A DNA stretch of 64,000 nucleotides from Brevundimonas abyssalis TAR-001. Its GTDB lineage: Bacteria; Pseudomonadota; Alphaproteobacteria; Caulobacterales; Caulobacteraceae. This document shows positions 9,106 through 18,450 of this stretch, one piece after another. The notes under the pieces are model-generated. The model did not search any database, was not told where the DNA came from, and saw only the letters and a list, made by a program, of their open reading frames with translations. Positions within the stretch are counted from its first letter, which is position 1. Every line of letters starts with the position of its first letter. The stretch lies in assembly GCF_000466985.1 (NCBI RefSeq), contig NZ_BATC01000006.1, positions 1 to 64,000 of the forward strand, in the 5' to 3' direction. Both the position numbers and the translations under genes were made by a program.

Positions 9106-9393
9106 CTAGCGGCAAACCGCCAGAAACGGGGCGCTGTCCACCACGCCTTCCGTATGCCGGATGAGAACCTGTTCTCCACGATGGTGGCTATCGGCGTAGC
9201 GAGCGGCTTCGCTGAAATCGGTGAACATTTTTACGAACTGCTCGTGGACCATCAGCACCCAACCGGAACCATGCTGTTCCCGAAGTTGCGAGGCTATCCC
9301 CTCATAAGCGACAATCTCACGCTCTAGACTGGCATTGGTCATGGCGATGTTACCGGCTTGAGTCACAGCGAATCGTAACACACTGAGATTCAC
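9106..9393 (-). CDS. Unknown small protein paired with the retropepsin-like protease
   Basis: The 95-residue product has a central helix-rich part (SLEREIVAYEGIASQLREQ) and a beta-containing segment GWVLMVHEQFVKMFTDFSEAARYADSH. The layout resembles small proteins of the DUF5678 type, where a strand pair is followed by a helix, but I cannot confirm the family. An internal ATG about 16 codons in (MTNASLER) is an alternative start. Its stop is immediately followed by the protease GTG, so the two are almost certainly one transcript. Composition is lower in GC than the neighbours, suggesting acquisition. Confidence 0.65.
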   Translation of the reverse strand: MNLSVLRFAVTQAGNIAMTNASLEREIVAYEGIASQLREQHGSGWVLMVHEQFVKMFTDFSEAARYADSHHRGEQVLIRHTEGVVDSAPFLAVCR

Positions 9394-9445
9394 GCCGGAA
9401 GGTTAACCGGCCCTTTCGATGGGCCTACGCCCCCGCATCGGCGCC

Positions 9446-10855
<1,410 letters not shown>

Positions 10856-10944
10856 GGGGTCGCGTGGTATCCGTTTTCTTGCGGGACGCACCGGTCGTCC
10901 CATATAGGCGTGACGCGGTGCAATAAACCGTCGGCGTCACGATT

Positions 10945-10963
10945 GGGAGCGTCTTGGGCTCCC
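10945..10963 (+). other. Small hairpin in the folE leader
   Basis: GGGAGC at 10945-10950 and GCTCCC at 10958-10963 form a 6-bp stem with a 7-nt loop, 19 bases before the folE ATG. It could be a leader structure or chance in GC-rich DNA; I see no larger fold that would match a known riboswitch. Confidence 0.25.
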
Positions 10964-10982
10964 GCCCTTTAGAAAGCGTGTC

Positions 10983-11596
10983 ATGGACCTCCAAGCCAAG
11001 CCCGTCCTGGTCAGCAACGACGGCGACATCAAGCGCCCCAGCCGCGAGCAGGCCATGGACGCCGTGCGCACCCTTATCGCCTGGGCCGGCGACAATCCCG
11101 AGCGCGAGGGCCTGATCGACACGCCGAAACGTGTGGTGGACGCCTATGGCGACTGGTTCCAGGCTATGACGCCGACGCCGCGAAGGAGCTGAGCCGCACC
11201 TTCGAGGACGTGCAGGGCTATGACGACATGGTCCTGCTGCGCGATATCGAGGTGGAGAGCCACTGCGAGCACCACATGGCCCCGTTCCTGGGCAAGGCCT
11301 ATGTGGCCTATGTGCCGGCCGAGAAGGTGGTGGGCATCTCCAAGCTGGCGCGGGTGGTGGAGATCTTCTCCAAACGCCTGCAGACCCAGGAGACCCTGAC
11401 CCAGCTGATCGCCCAGGCCATCGAGGACAACCTCCTGCCCGCCGGGACAGCCGTGCTGATCGACGCCGAGCACCAGTGCATGACCACCCGCGGCGTGCAC
11501 CACCGCCATGTCTCCACCATCACCACCCGCTTCACCGGCGTGTTCAAGTCCGACCCGACACTGCAGGACCGCTTCCTGAAACTGGCCCGCGGCTGA
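10983..11596 (+). CDS. folE: GTP cyclohydrolase I FolE (one-base frameshift)
   Basis: FolE converts GTP to dihydroneopterin triphosphate, the first step of folate synthesis. The N-terminal part ends in [14 protein letters not shown]. The rest, with the zinc site [34 protein letters not shown] and HQCMTTRGV, is in another frame. Adding one G at about 11163 (CAGGCTAT to CAGGGCTAT) joins them into a 204-residue protein of normal size. All catalytic and zinc residues are intact, so the break looks like a sequence error. Confidence 0.88.
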
Positions 11597-11601
11597 TCCA
11601 T

Positions 11602-11648
11602 CCTTCTCCCATTGGGAGAAGGTGGCCGCGCAGCGGCCGGATGAGGGT
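11602..11648. repeat. Intergenic palindromic repeat of the alphaproteobacterial CCTTCTCCC...GGGAGAAGG type
   Basis: Just after folE, CCTTCTCCCA and TGGGAGAAGG form a near-perfect 21-bp palindrome (11602-11622). It is followed by a second inverted repeat GGCCGC/GCGGCC (11624-11638) and GGATGAGGGTCGG. I recognise this layout as a dispersed intergenic repeat common in alphaproteobacteria. It may act as a transcription terminator for folE. Only one copy lies in this window. Confidence 0.6.
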
Positions 11649-11741
11649 CGGGCCGTCCGCCCCCGGCGCGAACATTAAATTTGCGCCCACCCCTTCCGGC
11701 CGCCCGTATGATGGACCTCCATCACCAGACGACGGAGGGGC

Positions 11742-11848
11742 GATTTCGGACAATTCGCACTATTCAGACCCTGTTTTTTTCGGCTCGGGGTCTGGATTTC
11801 GTACAATTCGCATTATTCGCACCCTGTTTTTTGTCCCGCCGGAGTCTG
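11742..11848. repeat. Imperfect tandem duplication, unit about 53 bp
   Basis: Two adjacent units begin GATTTCG (11742 and 11795). They share ACAATTCGCA, TATTC and ACCCTGTTTTTT, and each ends in GTCTG (11794 and 11848). The units differ at scattered positions, so the duplication is not recent or is under constraint. The stretch is far more AT-rich than the surrounding DNA and codes for nothing I can support. The T-runs could serve as a terminator for folE or, read on the other strand, as part of the 3' region of the acyl-CoA dehydrogenase. Confidence 0.7.
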
Positions 11849-11858
11849 AAATCCGTCC

Positions 11859-12989
11859 TCAGTAGCCCCCCGCCCGGGCCACCCGGTTGGCGTGGAAGCC
11901 ATGGTCGCCCATGAGCTCGTTCAGGACGCGGACCCGCTTCATGTACAGGCCCACGTCGTACTCGTCGGTCATGCCGACGCCGCCGTGCATCTGCACCGCC
12001 TCCTGCACGCACAGCTCGGCCACGCGCCCGGCCTTGGCCTTGGCCACCGACACGGCGAAGGCGGCGTCCTCGTCGCCCGCGTCCAGCTTCTGCAGGGCGG
12101 CCAGGGTCGCGGCGCGCACGATCTCCAGCTCGGTGAAGACATGGGCGGCGCGGTGCTGCAGGGCCTGGAACTCGCCGATCAGCTTGCCGAACTGCTTGCG
12201 GGTCTTCAGGTACTCGGCGGTGATCTTGAACGCCTGATCCCCCGCTCCCAGCAGGGACGAGGCGGCGCAGGCTCGCCCCAGGTTCAGGACGCGCTCGAGG
12301 ATCTCGCCGCCCCCGTCCACCGGCCCCAGCACGGCGTCGGCGGTGACCTCCACGTCGGTCAGGGTCACCCGGGCGGCGTTGTGGGCGTCCACCATGGCGG
12401 TGCGCTCGATCTGAAGCCCTGCGGTCTTGGGGTCGATCAGGAACAGGGTCAGGCCGTCCATGCCCTCTCCCGATGTGCGGGCCGCCACGATCACGGCGTC
12501 AGCCACATGGCCGTCCAGCACGAAGCCCTTGTTTCCATTCAGTTTGAAGCCGTTGCCGGAGCGCTCGGCGGTGGTCCGGATGCGGTGCGGGGCGTGCTTG
12601 CCGGCCTCGTCCACGGCCAGCGAAACCATGGCCTCGCCCGCCGCGATCCTCGGCAGCCAGGCCGCCTGCTGCTCGCCCGATCCGGCCTTCAGGGCCGTGG
12701 CCGCCAGCACGCCGGACGACAGGAAGGGCGAGGGCGTCAGGGTCCGCCCCAGCGCCTCGGCCACCACCCCGGCCTCCACCGCGCCCAGGCCCGACCCGCC
12801 CTGGTCCTCGGGGATCAGCACGCCGGAGAAGCCCATCTCGCCGAAGGATCGCCACAGGTCCCGCGAGACCCCGTCGGCGTCATGGCTGTCGCGCAGCTTG
12901 CGCAGGTGGGCGATGGGCGCGTGCTCGTTGAGGAAGCCGTCGGCGGCCTCCGCCAGCATCTGCTGTTCGTCGGAAAGGATCAGGGGCAT
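11859..12989 (-). CDS. Acyl-CoA dehydrogenase family protein (second gene of pair)
   Basis: The 376-residue flavoprotein belongs to the acyl-CoA dehydrogenase family, which oxidises acyl-CoA thioesters to 2-enoyl-CoAs. The N-terminal helical domain is followed by the beta domain (GNKGFVLDGHVADAVIV) and a C-terminal helical domain containing the FAD-contact motif TRKQFGKLIGEFQALQH and the QMHGGVGMTDEY signature. Its start is three bases after the stop of the neighbouring dehydrogenase. Tandem, dissimilar dehydrogenase genes of this kind often encode two subunits of one heteromeric enzyme, which I infer here. Confidence 0.9.
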   Translation of the reverse strand: MPLILSDEQQMLAEAADGFLNEHAPIAHLRKLRDSHDADGVSRDLWRSFGEMGFSGVLIPEDQGGSGLGAVEAGVVAEALGRTLTPSPFLSSGVLAATALKAGSGEQQAAWLPRIAAGEAMVSLAVDEAGKHAPHRIRTTAERSGNGFKLNGNKGFVLDGHVADAVIVAARTSGEGMDGLTLFLIDPKTAGLQIERTAMVDAHNAARVTLTDVEVTADAVLGPVDGGGEILERVLNLGRACAASSLLGAGDQAFKITAEYLKTRKQFGKLIGEFQALQHRAAHVFTELEIVRAATLAALQKLDAGDEDAAFAVSVAKAKAGRVAELCVQEAVQMHGGVGMTDEYDVGLYMKRVRVLNELMGDHGFHANRVARAGGY

Positions 12990-12992
12990 GGG

Positions 12993-14188
12993 TCAGGCTC
13001 CCGGCAGCTGAAGCAGATGCTTGGCGATGATGTTGAGCTGGATCTCGGAGGTCCCGCCCTCGATGGAATTGGCCTTGGTGCGCAGCCAGTCGCGGGCCGC
13101 GGCGCCGTCGCGGGACCGCTCGCCTTCCCACTCCAGCGCATCGGCCCCGCCTGCGGCCATCAGCAGCTCGTGGCGGCGCTTGTTCAGCTCCGAGCCGTAA
13201 TACTTCAGCACCGAGGACAGGGCCGGATGGGCGCGCCCCGCCTTGGCCAGATCGCCGGTGCGCTCCAGCGCCAGACGGAAGGCCGCGCCGTCCACGTCCA
13301 GCTCGGCGATGCGGGCGCGCAGCATGGGGTCGTCCAGCCGCCCGGCCTCGTCCAGTCCCACCGCCTTGGCCGCCGTCCGGCCCAGGGCGGCCCCACCCAT
13401 GACCTCGCCCATGGCGCCGATCATGGTCCGTTCGTGGGCCAGCAGATATTTGGCCACGTCCCAGCCCCGGTTCAGCTCGCCAACGAGGTTCGCCTTCTCC
13501 ACCCGCACGTCGTCGAAGAAGGTCTCGCAGAAGGGCGACTTGCCCGAAATCAGGGTGATGGGCCGGGTCGAGACGCCCGGCGTGGTCATGTCGAACAGCA
13601 CGAAGGAGATGCCCTTGTGCTTGGGCGCCTCGGGGTCGGTGCGCACCAGGCAGAAGATCCAGTCCGCCTTGTCGGCGTAGGAGGTCCACACCTTCTGCCC
13701 GTTGACGATCCAGTGGTCGCCCCGGTCCTCCGCCCGCGTCTGGATCCCCGCCAGGTCCGACCCGCGCCCGGCTCCGAATACCCCTGGCACCAGCGGATCT
13801 CGCCGCGCACGATCTCGGGCAGGAAGCGCTTCTTCTGCTCCTCCGTGCCGAAGGCCAGCAGGGCCGGGCCCAGCATCCAGACGCCGAAGCTGTTCAGGGC
13901 CGGCTGGGCCTTGATGCGGCGCAGCTCCGAGGCCAGCACCTTGGCCTGCTCACGGCTCAGCCCGCCGCCGCCGTATTCGCGGGGCCACTCCGGCGCCGTC
14001 CAGCCGCGCTCGCCCATGGTCCGCATCCAGCGCTCGTGGGCCGGGGTGGCGAAGACGGCGTTGCGGCCGCCCCAGATCATGTCCGCCTCGGACGGCATGG
14101 GTTCGCGCACCTCGGCCGGGCAGTTCGCCTCCAGCCAGGCGCGGGTCTCGGCGCGGAATGTCTCCAGATCGGATGCGGGTTCGCTCAT
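12993..14188 (-). CDS. Acyl-CoA dehydrogenase family protein (first gene of pair, one-base frameshift)
   Basis: The N-terminal part (from ATG 14188, MSEPASDLETFRAE) ends in GYSEPGAG. The remainder, SDLAGIQTRAEDRGDHWIVNGQKVWTSYA onwards, is in another frame. Restoring one base at about 13760 (coding-strand GGGTCGGAC to GGGCTCGGAC) gives a 398-residue protein with the full family architecture, including the flavin-contact SEPGAGSD and a C-terminal EGGTSEIQLNIIAK. The family oxidises acyl-CoA; the substrate is unknown. It is cotranscribed with the dehydrogenase gene three bases downstream. Confidence 0.87.
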
Positions 14189-14361
14189 GGGGTCCTCCGT
14201 GACCGCTCGACCGGCGGCCTTCGTCCTGAAGCCTAGCGGGTCGGTGGTCAAAAGCTACCCTCTACGAATGATCGGGAGAAACGCGGTGTGATCCATCGGT
14301 GCTTGACGCAACCGTTCAATCCGGCGACCTGATCCCGCCACAGAACAAGGAAACCGGTCCC

Positions 14362-15036
14362 ATGCGTCACGATCGTCTGAGCGTCCTGCAGCAGCTTGAG
14401 CGCCAGGGCGTGGTGCCGGTGTTCTATCACCCGGACGTGGAGACCTGCATCGCGGTCATCGAGGCCTGCGCCAAGGGCGGCGCCCCGGCCGTGGAGTTCA
14501 CCAACCGCGGAGACTTCGCGGCTCACGTGTTCCTCGAGGTCAGCCGTCATTTCGCCAAGGCGAACCCCGATGTGATCATGGGCGTAGGCTCCATCGTCGA
14601 CGCCCCCACCGCCGGGCTCTACATCGCCGGCGGCGCGCGCTTCATCGTCGGGCCGATGCTGAACCCCGAGGTGGCGCGCCTGTGCAACCGTCGCATGATC
14701 GCCTATTCGCCCGGCTGCGGCTCGGCCACCGAGATCTCCGACGCCCAGGAGTTGGGCTGCGACATCGTCAAGGTGTTCCCCGGCTCGTCCGTGGGCGGCC
14801 CGGACTTCGTCAAGGCGGTGCGCGGCCCCATGCCCTGGACCAAGATCATGCCCACCGGCGGCGTGGACCCGGACGCGGCCTCCATCGAAAAATGGTTCGG
14901 CGCCGGCATCGTGGCGGCGGGCATGGGCTCCAAGCTGATCACCGACGCCGCCGTGAAGTCCGGCGACTGGGCCGGCATCGAGGCCAAGGTGCGCGAGACC
15001 GTCACCGCCATCGCCGACTTCCGCCGCAAGGCCTGA
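14362..15036 (+). CDS. eda: 2-dehydro-3-deoxy-phosphogluconate aldolase / 4-hydroxy-2-oxoglutarate aldolase family
   Basis: KDPG aldolase cleaves 2-keto-3-deoxy-6-phosphogluconate to pyruvate and glyceraldehyde-3-phosphate. The 224-residue product has AVEFTNRG with the catalytic Glu, SPGCGSATE and CDIVKVFPGS with the Schiff-base lysine. The ATG at 14362 has an AAGGAAA ribosome site in front; an earlier ATG at 14299 lacks one. It stands alone and has no copy of the 30-kb cluster operator upstream, yet it would complete the KDG pathway encoded there. It is somewhat divergent from E. coli Eda, so a related keto-acid aldolase role is possible. Confidence 0.85.
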   Translation: MRHDRLSVLQQLERQGVVPVFYHPDVETCIAVIEACAKGGAPAVEFTNRGDFAAHVFLEVSRHFAKANPDVIMGVGSIVDAPTAGLYIAGGARFIVGPMLNPEVARLCNRRMIAYSPGCGSATEISDAQELGCDIVKVFPGSSVGGPDFVKAVRGPMPWTKIMPTGGVDPDAASIEKWFGAGIVAAGMGSKLITDAAVKSGDWAGIEAKVRETVTAIADFRRKA

Positions 15037-15101
15037 AACAAGCCGCGTGACAGAGGGCCCGTTTGGCGCATATTGGCGCAATCTCCCCCAGGATTGCGTT
15101 C

Positions 15102-15944
15102 ATGACCGCCCAACGAATCGAAGCCGGTCGACAGCCCTTGCTGATCACGCGTTGCTGTCCGCTGTGCGGCCGCGACAACGCAGACCAACCGACCCTGGAC
15201 ATCGCGCCGGACGAGTGGCGCATGAAGACCTGTCCGGACTGCGACATGACCTATCTGGAGGTCGCCCCGGACATCTCGGAGCTGTTCGAGACCTTCGCCT
15301 GGGAGAAGCAACACCACATCGAAAACGCGCGCCGTCACGCGGGCCTGGGTCCGGTCGCGCTCAAGACCCGCAACGCCTGGCGCAAATTCCGGCCCCTGCC
15401 GCGCAAGAACGTGGCGGCCCTGCTGGACCACTATGCCGAGCCGGGCGCCGTGGTGGACGTGGGCTGCGGCGGCGGCAAGCAGCTGGCCGAGCTGGGGCCG
15501 CAGTTCTCCCCCGTCGGCATCGAGATTTCACCCGCCATCTGCCGCGAGGCCGAGGAACGGCTGGCGGACCGCGACGTGCGCATTGTCAACGCCGACGCCC
15601 TTAACGGCCTCAAGCAGATCGAGGAACAGTCGCTGACCGGAGTGGTGATGCGCTCGTTCCTGGAGCACGACGTCACCCCCGTGCCGGTGCTGGAACAGAC
15701 CTTCCGGGTGCTGAAGCCCGGCGGCGTGGCCATCCTCAAGGTGCCCAACTTCGCCAGCTGGAACGCCAAGGTGCGCGGCGCCAAATGGTGCGGCCTGCGC
15801 TTCCCCGATCACGTCAACTACTTCACCCCCGAGACCCTGTCCCGGGCCGTGGAGCAGGCCGGCCTGACCATCCGCGCCTTCGGCCCCAGCTACCGCCTTC
15901 CCACCAGCGACAACATGTGGATGGTGGCGGTCCGTCCGGCCTGA
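15102..15944 (+). CDS. Class I SAM-dependent methyltransferase with N-terminal zinc-ribbon
   Basis: The 280-residue protein begins with a CPLCG...CPDC zinc-binding pair (about residues 17-48). A Rossmann methyltransferase core follows, with VVDVGCGGGKQLAEL as the SAM loop, and after it FRVLKPGGVAILKVPN and FPDHVNYFTPETL. This layout is typical of methyltransferases acting on sugar or small-molecule substrates, including O-antigen or exopolysaccharide decoration, but the substrate cannot be told. ATG 15102 was chosen over an in-frame ATG at 15063 because the zinc-ribbon then starts near the N-terminus. Confidence 0.85.
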   Translation: MTAQRIEAGRQPLLITRCCPLCGRDNADQPTLDIAPDEWRMKTCPDCDMTYLEVAPDISELFETFAWEKQHHIENARRHAGLGPVALKTRNAWRKFRPLPRKNVAALLDHYAEPGAVVDVGCGGGKQLAELGPQFSPVGIEISPAICREAEERLADRDVRIVNADALNGLKQIEEQSLTGVVMRSFLEHDVTPVPVLEQTFRVLKPGGVAILKVPNFASWNAKVRGAKWCGLRFPDHVNYFTPETLSRAVEQAGLTIRAFGPSYRLPTSDNMWMVAVRPA

Positions 15945-16036
15945 ACCGCATCCTTCGCGGATTTGAACCGTTCGAGCGCCACGCCTAAGACAGACCATCA
16001 CGACGCCCTGAAGGGCGCGCCGTTCAGGAACTCCAC

Positions 16037-17941
16037 ATGATCCGCCCCTCCGCCCTCGCCATCGCGGCCGCCCTGGCCCTGTCCGGCGGCCTGTCCGCCT
16101 GCGCCAACATGCCCATGACCGAGGTCGCCGGGCCGCAGGTCCCCACACAGGTGCAATACGTGGCCGACGCCCACTCCCACGCCCGGCCCGAGATCGCGCG
16201 CGTCCATCACGTGGACCTGAACCTGACGGCGGACTTCGACCGGCGCATGCTGGCGGGCACAGCCAGCCTCGACATCACGGCCGAACCGGGCGCGGGCGAG
16301 ATCATCCTGGACATCCGCGACCTGGACATCCACGGCGTGCGCTCCGACGACGGCCCGCTGGACTACACCATCGGCGACGAAAGCCCCTTCATGGGCAAAC
16401 CGCTGACCATCGCGATCCCCTTCACCGAAGGGCGCATCCACATCGATTACTCCACCCGGCCCGAGGCGGCGGCCCTGCAATGGCTGACGCCGCAACAGAC
16501 CGCGGGCGGCCAGCTGCCCTATCTGTTCAGCCAGGGCCAGGCGATCCTGACCCGCACCTGGATCCCGACCCAGGACAGCCCCGGCATCCGCCAGACCTAT
16601 TCCGCCCGCATCACCGTGCCCGAGGACATGAAGGCGGTGATGAGCGCCGAGATGCTGACGCCCGGGGGCGAGAGGACGCCGGACGGCCGCCGCGCCTTCC
16701 GCTTCCGCCTGGACAACCCGGTGCCGCCCTATCTGATCGCCATCGGCGTGGGCGACATCGCCTTCCAGCCGCTGGGCGCGCGCACCGGCGTCTACACCGA
16801 GCCCTCCATGCTGGAGCGCTCCGCCGCCGAGTTCCCCGAGGTCGAGGCCATGGTCGAGGCGGCCGAGGAACTCTACGGTCCCTACATCTGGGGCCGTTAT
16901 GACCTGCTGGTGCTGCCGCCCAGCTTCCCGTTCGGCGGCATGGAGAACCCGCGCCTGACCTTCGCCACCCCGACCATCATCGCGGGCGACCGCTCGCTGG
17001 TGTCGCTGGTGGCGCACGAGCTGGCCCACAGCTGGTCCGGCAATCTGGTCACCAACGCCACCTGGGACGATTTCTGGCTCAACGAGGGCTTCACGGTCTA
17101 TTTCGAGAACCGGATCATGGAGGCCATCTACGGTCCCGAGAGGGCCGAGATGCTGCGGGCGCTGGAGTGGACCTCGCTGCAGGCCGAGATGGCCGAACTG
17201 CCGCCCGAGGATCAGAGCCTGCACCTGAACCTGGCCGGCCGCGACCCGGACGAGGGCATGACCGCCATCGCCTATGACAAGGGCGCCTTCTTCCTGCGCA
17301 CCATCGAGCGGACCGTGGGTCGTGACCGGTTCGACGGCTGGCTGCGCGGCTATTTCGACCGCAACGCCTACCGCCCCATGACCACGGCCATGTTCTTGGC
17401 CGACATCCGCGAGCATCTGATCGCCGGAGATGCCGCGCTGGAGGCCGCGCTTCAGATGGACGCCTGGATCTATGGTCCCGGCCTGCCGTCCAACGCGGTC
17501 CAGCCCGCCTCGAACGCCTTCACCGAGGTCGAGGCCCAGGTCCAGGCCTTCGTGAATGGAACCCCGGCGGCGCAGCTGAACACCGGCGACTGGGTCACGC
17601 AGGAGTGGCAGCACTTCCTGGGCACCCTGCCCGAGATCATGACCGACGCCCAGCTGGCCGATCTGGACCGCGCCTTCGGCCTGTCGGAAGCGGGCAACAG
17701 CGAGATCCTGTTCGCCTGGCTGATGATCGCGGTGCGCCATCAGTACGACCCGGCGGTTCCCGCGCTGGAGCAGTTCCTGACCGGCATGGGACGCCGTAAA
17801 TTCACCCAGCCGCTGTACGTGGCCCTGATGGCGGAGGGCGACTGGGGCCGTCCGCTGGCCCAGCGCATCTACGAAGAAGCCCGCTCCGGCTACCACCCCA
17901 TCACCACCGGTTCGGCCGATCCGGTGGTCCGGGCGGAATAA
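16037..17941 (+). CDS. M1 family metallo-aminopeptidase, lipoprotein
   Basis: This 634-residue protein is a zinc aminopeptidase of the M1 (leukotriene A4 hydrolase-like) family. The substrate-binding GMEN is at 301-304 and the zinc site is HELAH at 327-331 with the third ligand E350 in NEGF. A C-terminal helical domain follows. The N-terminus has a lipoprotein signal with lipobox LSAC (Cys22), so the enzyme should be anchored in the envelope and process peptides in the periplasm. The length is normal for the bacterial subgroup. Confidence 0.94.
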   Translation: MIRPSALAIAAALALSGGLSACANMPMTEVAGPQVPTQVQYVADAHSHARPEIARVHHVDLNLTADFDRRMLAGTASLDITAEPGAGEIILDIRDLDIHGVRSDDGPLDYTIGDESPFMGKPLTIAIPFTEGRIHIDYSTRPEAAALQWLTPQQTAGGQLPYLFSQGQAILTRTWIPTQDSPGIRQTYSARITVPEDMKAVMSAEMLTPGGERTPDGRRAFRFRLDNPVPPYLIAIGVGDIAFQPLGARTGVYTEPSMLERSAAEFPEVEAMVEAAEELYGPYIWGRYDLLVLPPSFPFGGMENPRLTFATPTIIAGDRSLVSLVAHELAHSWSGNLVTNATWDDFWLNEGFTVYFENRIMEAIYGPERAEMLRALEWTSLQAEMAELPPEDQSLHLNLAGRDPDEGMTAIAYDKGAFFLRTIERTVGRDRFDGWLRGYFDRNAYRPMTTAMFLADIREHLIAGDAALEAALQMDAWIYGPGLPSNAVQPASNAFTEVEAQVQAFVNGTPAAQLNTGDWVTQEWQHFLGTLPEIMTDAQLADLDRAFGLSEAGNSEILFAWLMIAVRHQYDPAVPALEQFLTGMGRRKFTQPLYVALMAEGDWGRPLAQRIYEEARSGYHPITTGSADPVVRAE

Positions 17942-17943
17942 CT

Positions 17944-18375
17944 CTAGAGGTTCACCACCTCGAAGCCGTCCTCGCGCGCCAGCCGCTCGGCCAGAACCGA
18001 GCGGTGGCAACCCGCGTGGTCCGCCTCGAAGCACAGCAGGGCGACGGGCCGCTCGCGCGCCAGATCGCGTAGCTGCTCGAACGCCAGCTGGCTGTCCGGC
18101 TCGGCCATGTGATCGGCGAAGATGGCGCGCATCTCGCCGATCCGGCCCTTGCGGGCGGCGTCGCGGCCCGACTTGGGCGTGCCCAGGGCGCGCAGGTGGA
18201 CATAGTCGATGCCCGCCGCCCTCAGGCTCTCGTCCAGCACGGTCTTGGAAAACCCGGCCCGTCGCGAGGCGGCCACGGCCCGCACGTCGATCAGACGCTG
18301 GACCCCGGCCGCCTTCAGCCGCTCGATCACGGCGGCCTGGGGCTCGCCCTCATATCCGATGGTGAACAGTTGCAT
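17944..18375 (-). CDS. DUF488 family protein
   Basis: The 143-residue product starts MQLFTIGYEG and shows the DUF488 hallmarks: TIGYEG, LIDVRAVAASRRAGF, YVHLRALGTPK and the C-terminal LLCFEADHAGCHRSVLAERL. The conserved Cys and His residues suggest metal or nucleic-acid binding, but no function is established that I can name. It is convergent with the aminopeptidase (stops two bases apart) and divergent from the following amidohydrolase. Confidence 0.9.
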   Translation of the reverse strand: MQLFTIGYEGEPQAAVIERLKAAGVQRLIDVRAVAASRRAGFSKTVLDESLRAAGIDYVHLRALGTPKSGRDAARKGRIGEMRAIFADHMAEPDSQLAFEQLRDLARERPVALLCFEADHAGCHRSVLAERLAREDGFEVVNL

Positions 18376-18450
18376 GCCGTCAATATGGAGGGTTCCGCGC
18401 TTGACGCCAGCGGCGCCGAGGGCTCCCCTGCGCCGAAAGGGAGGCTCTTC

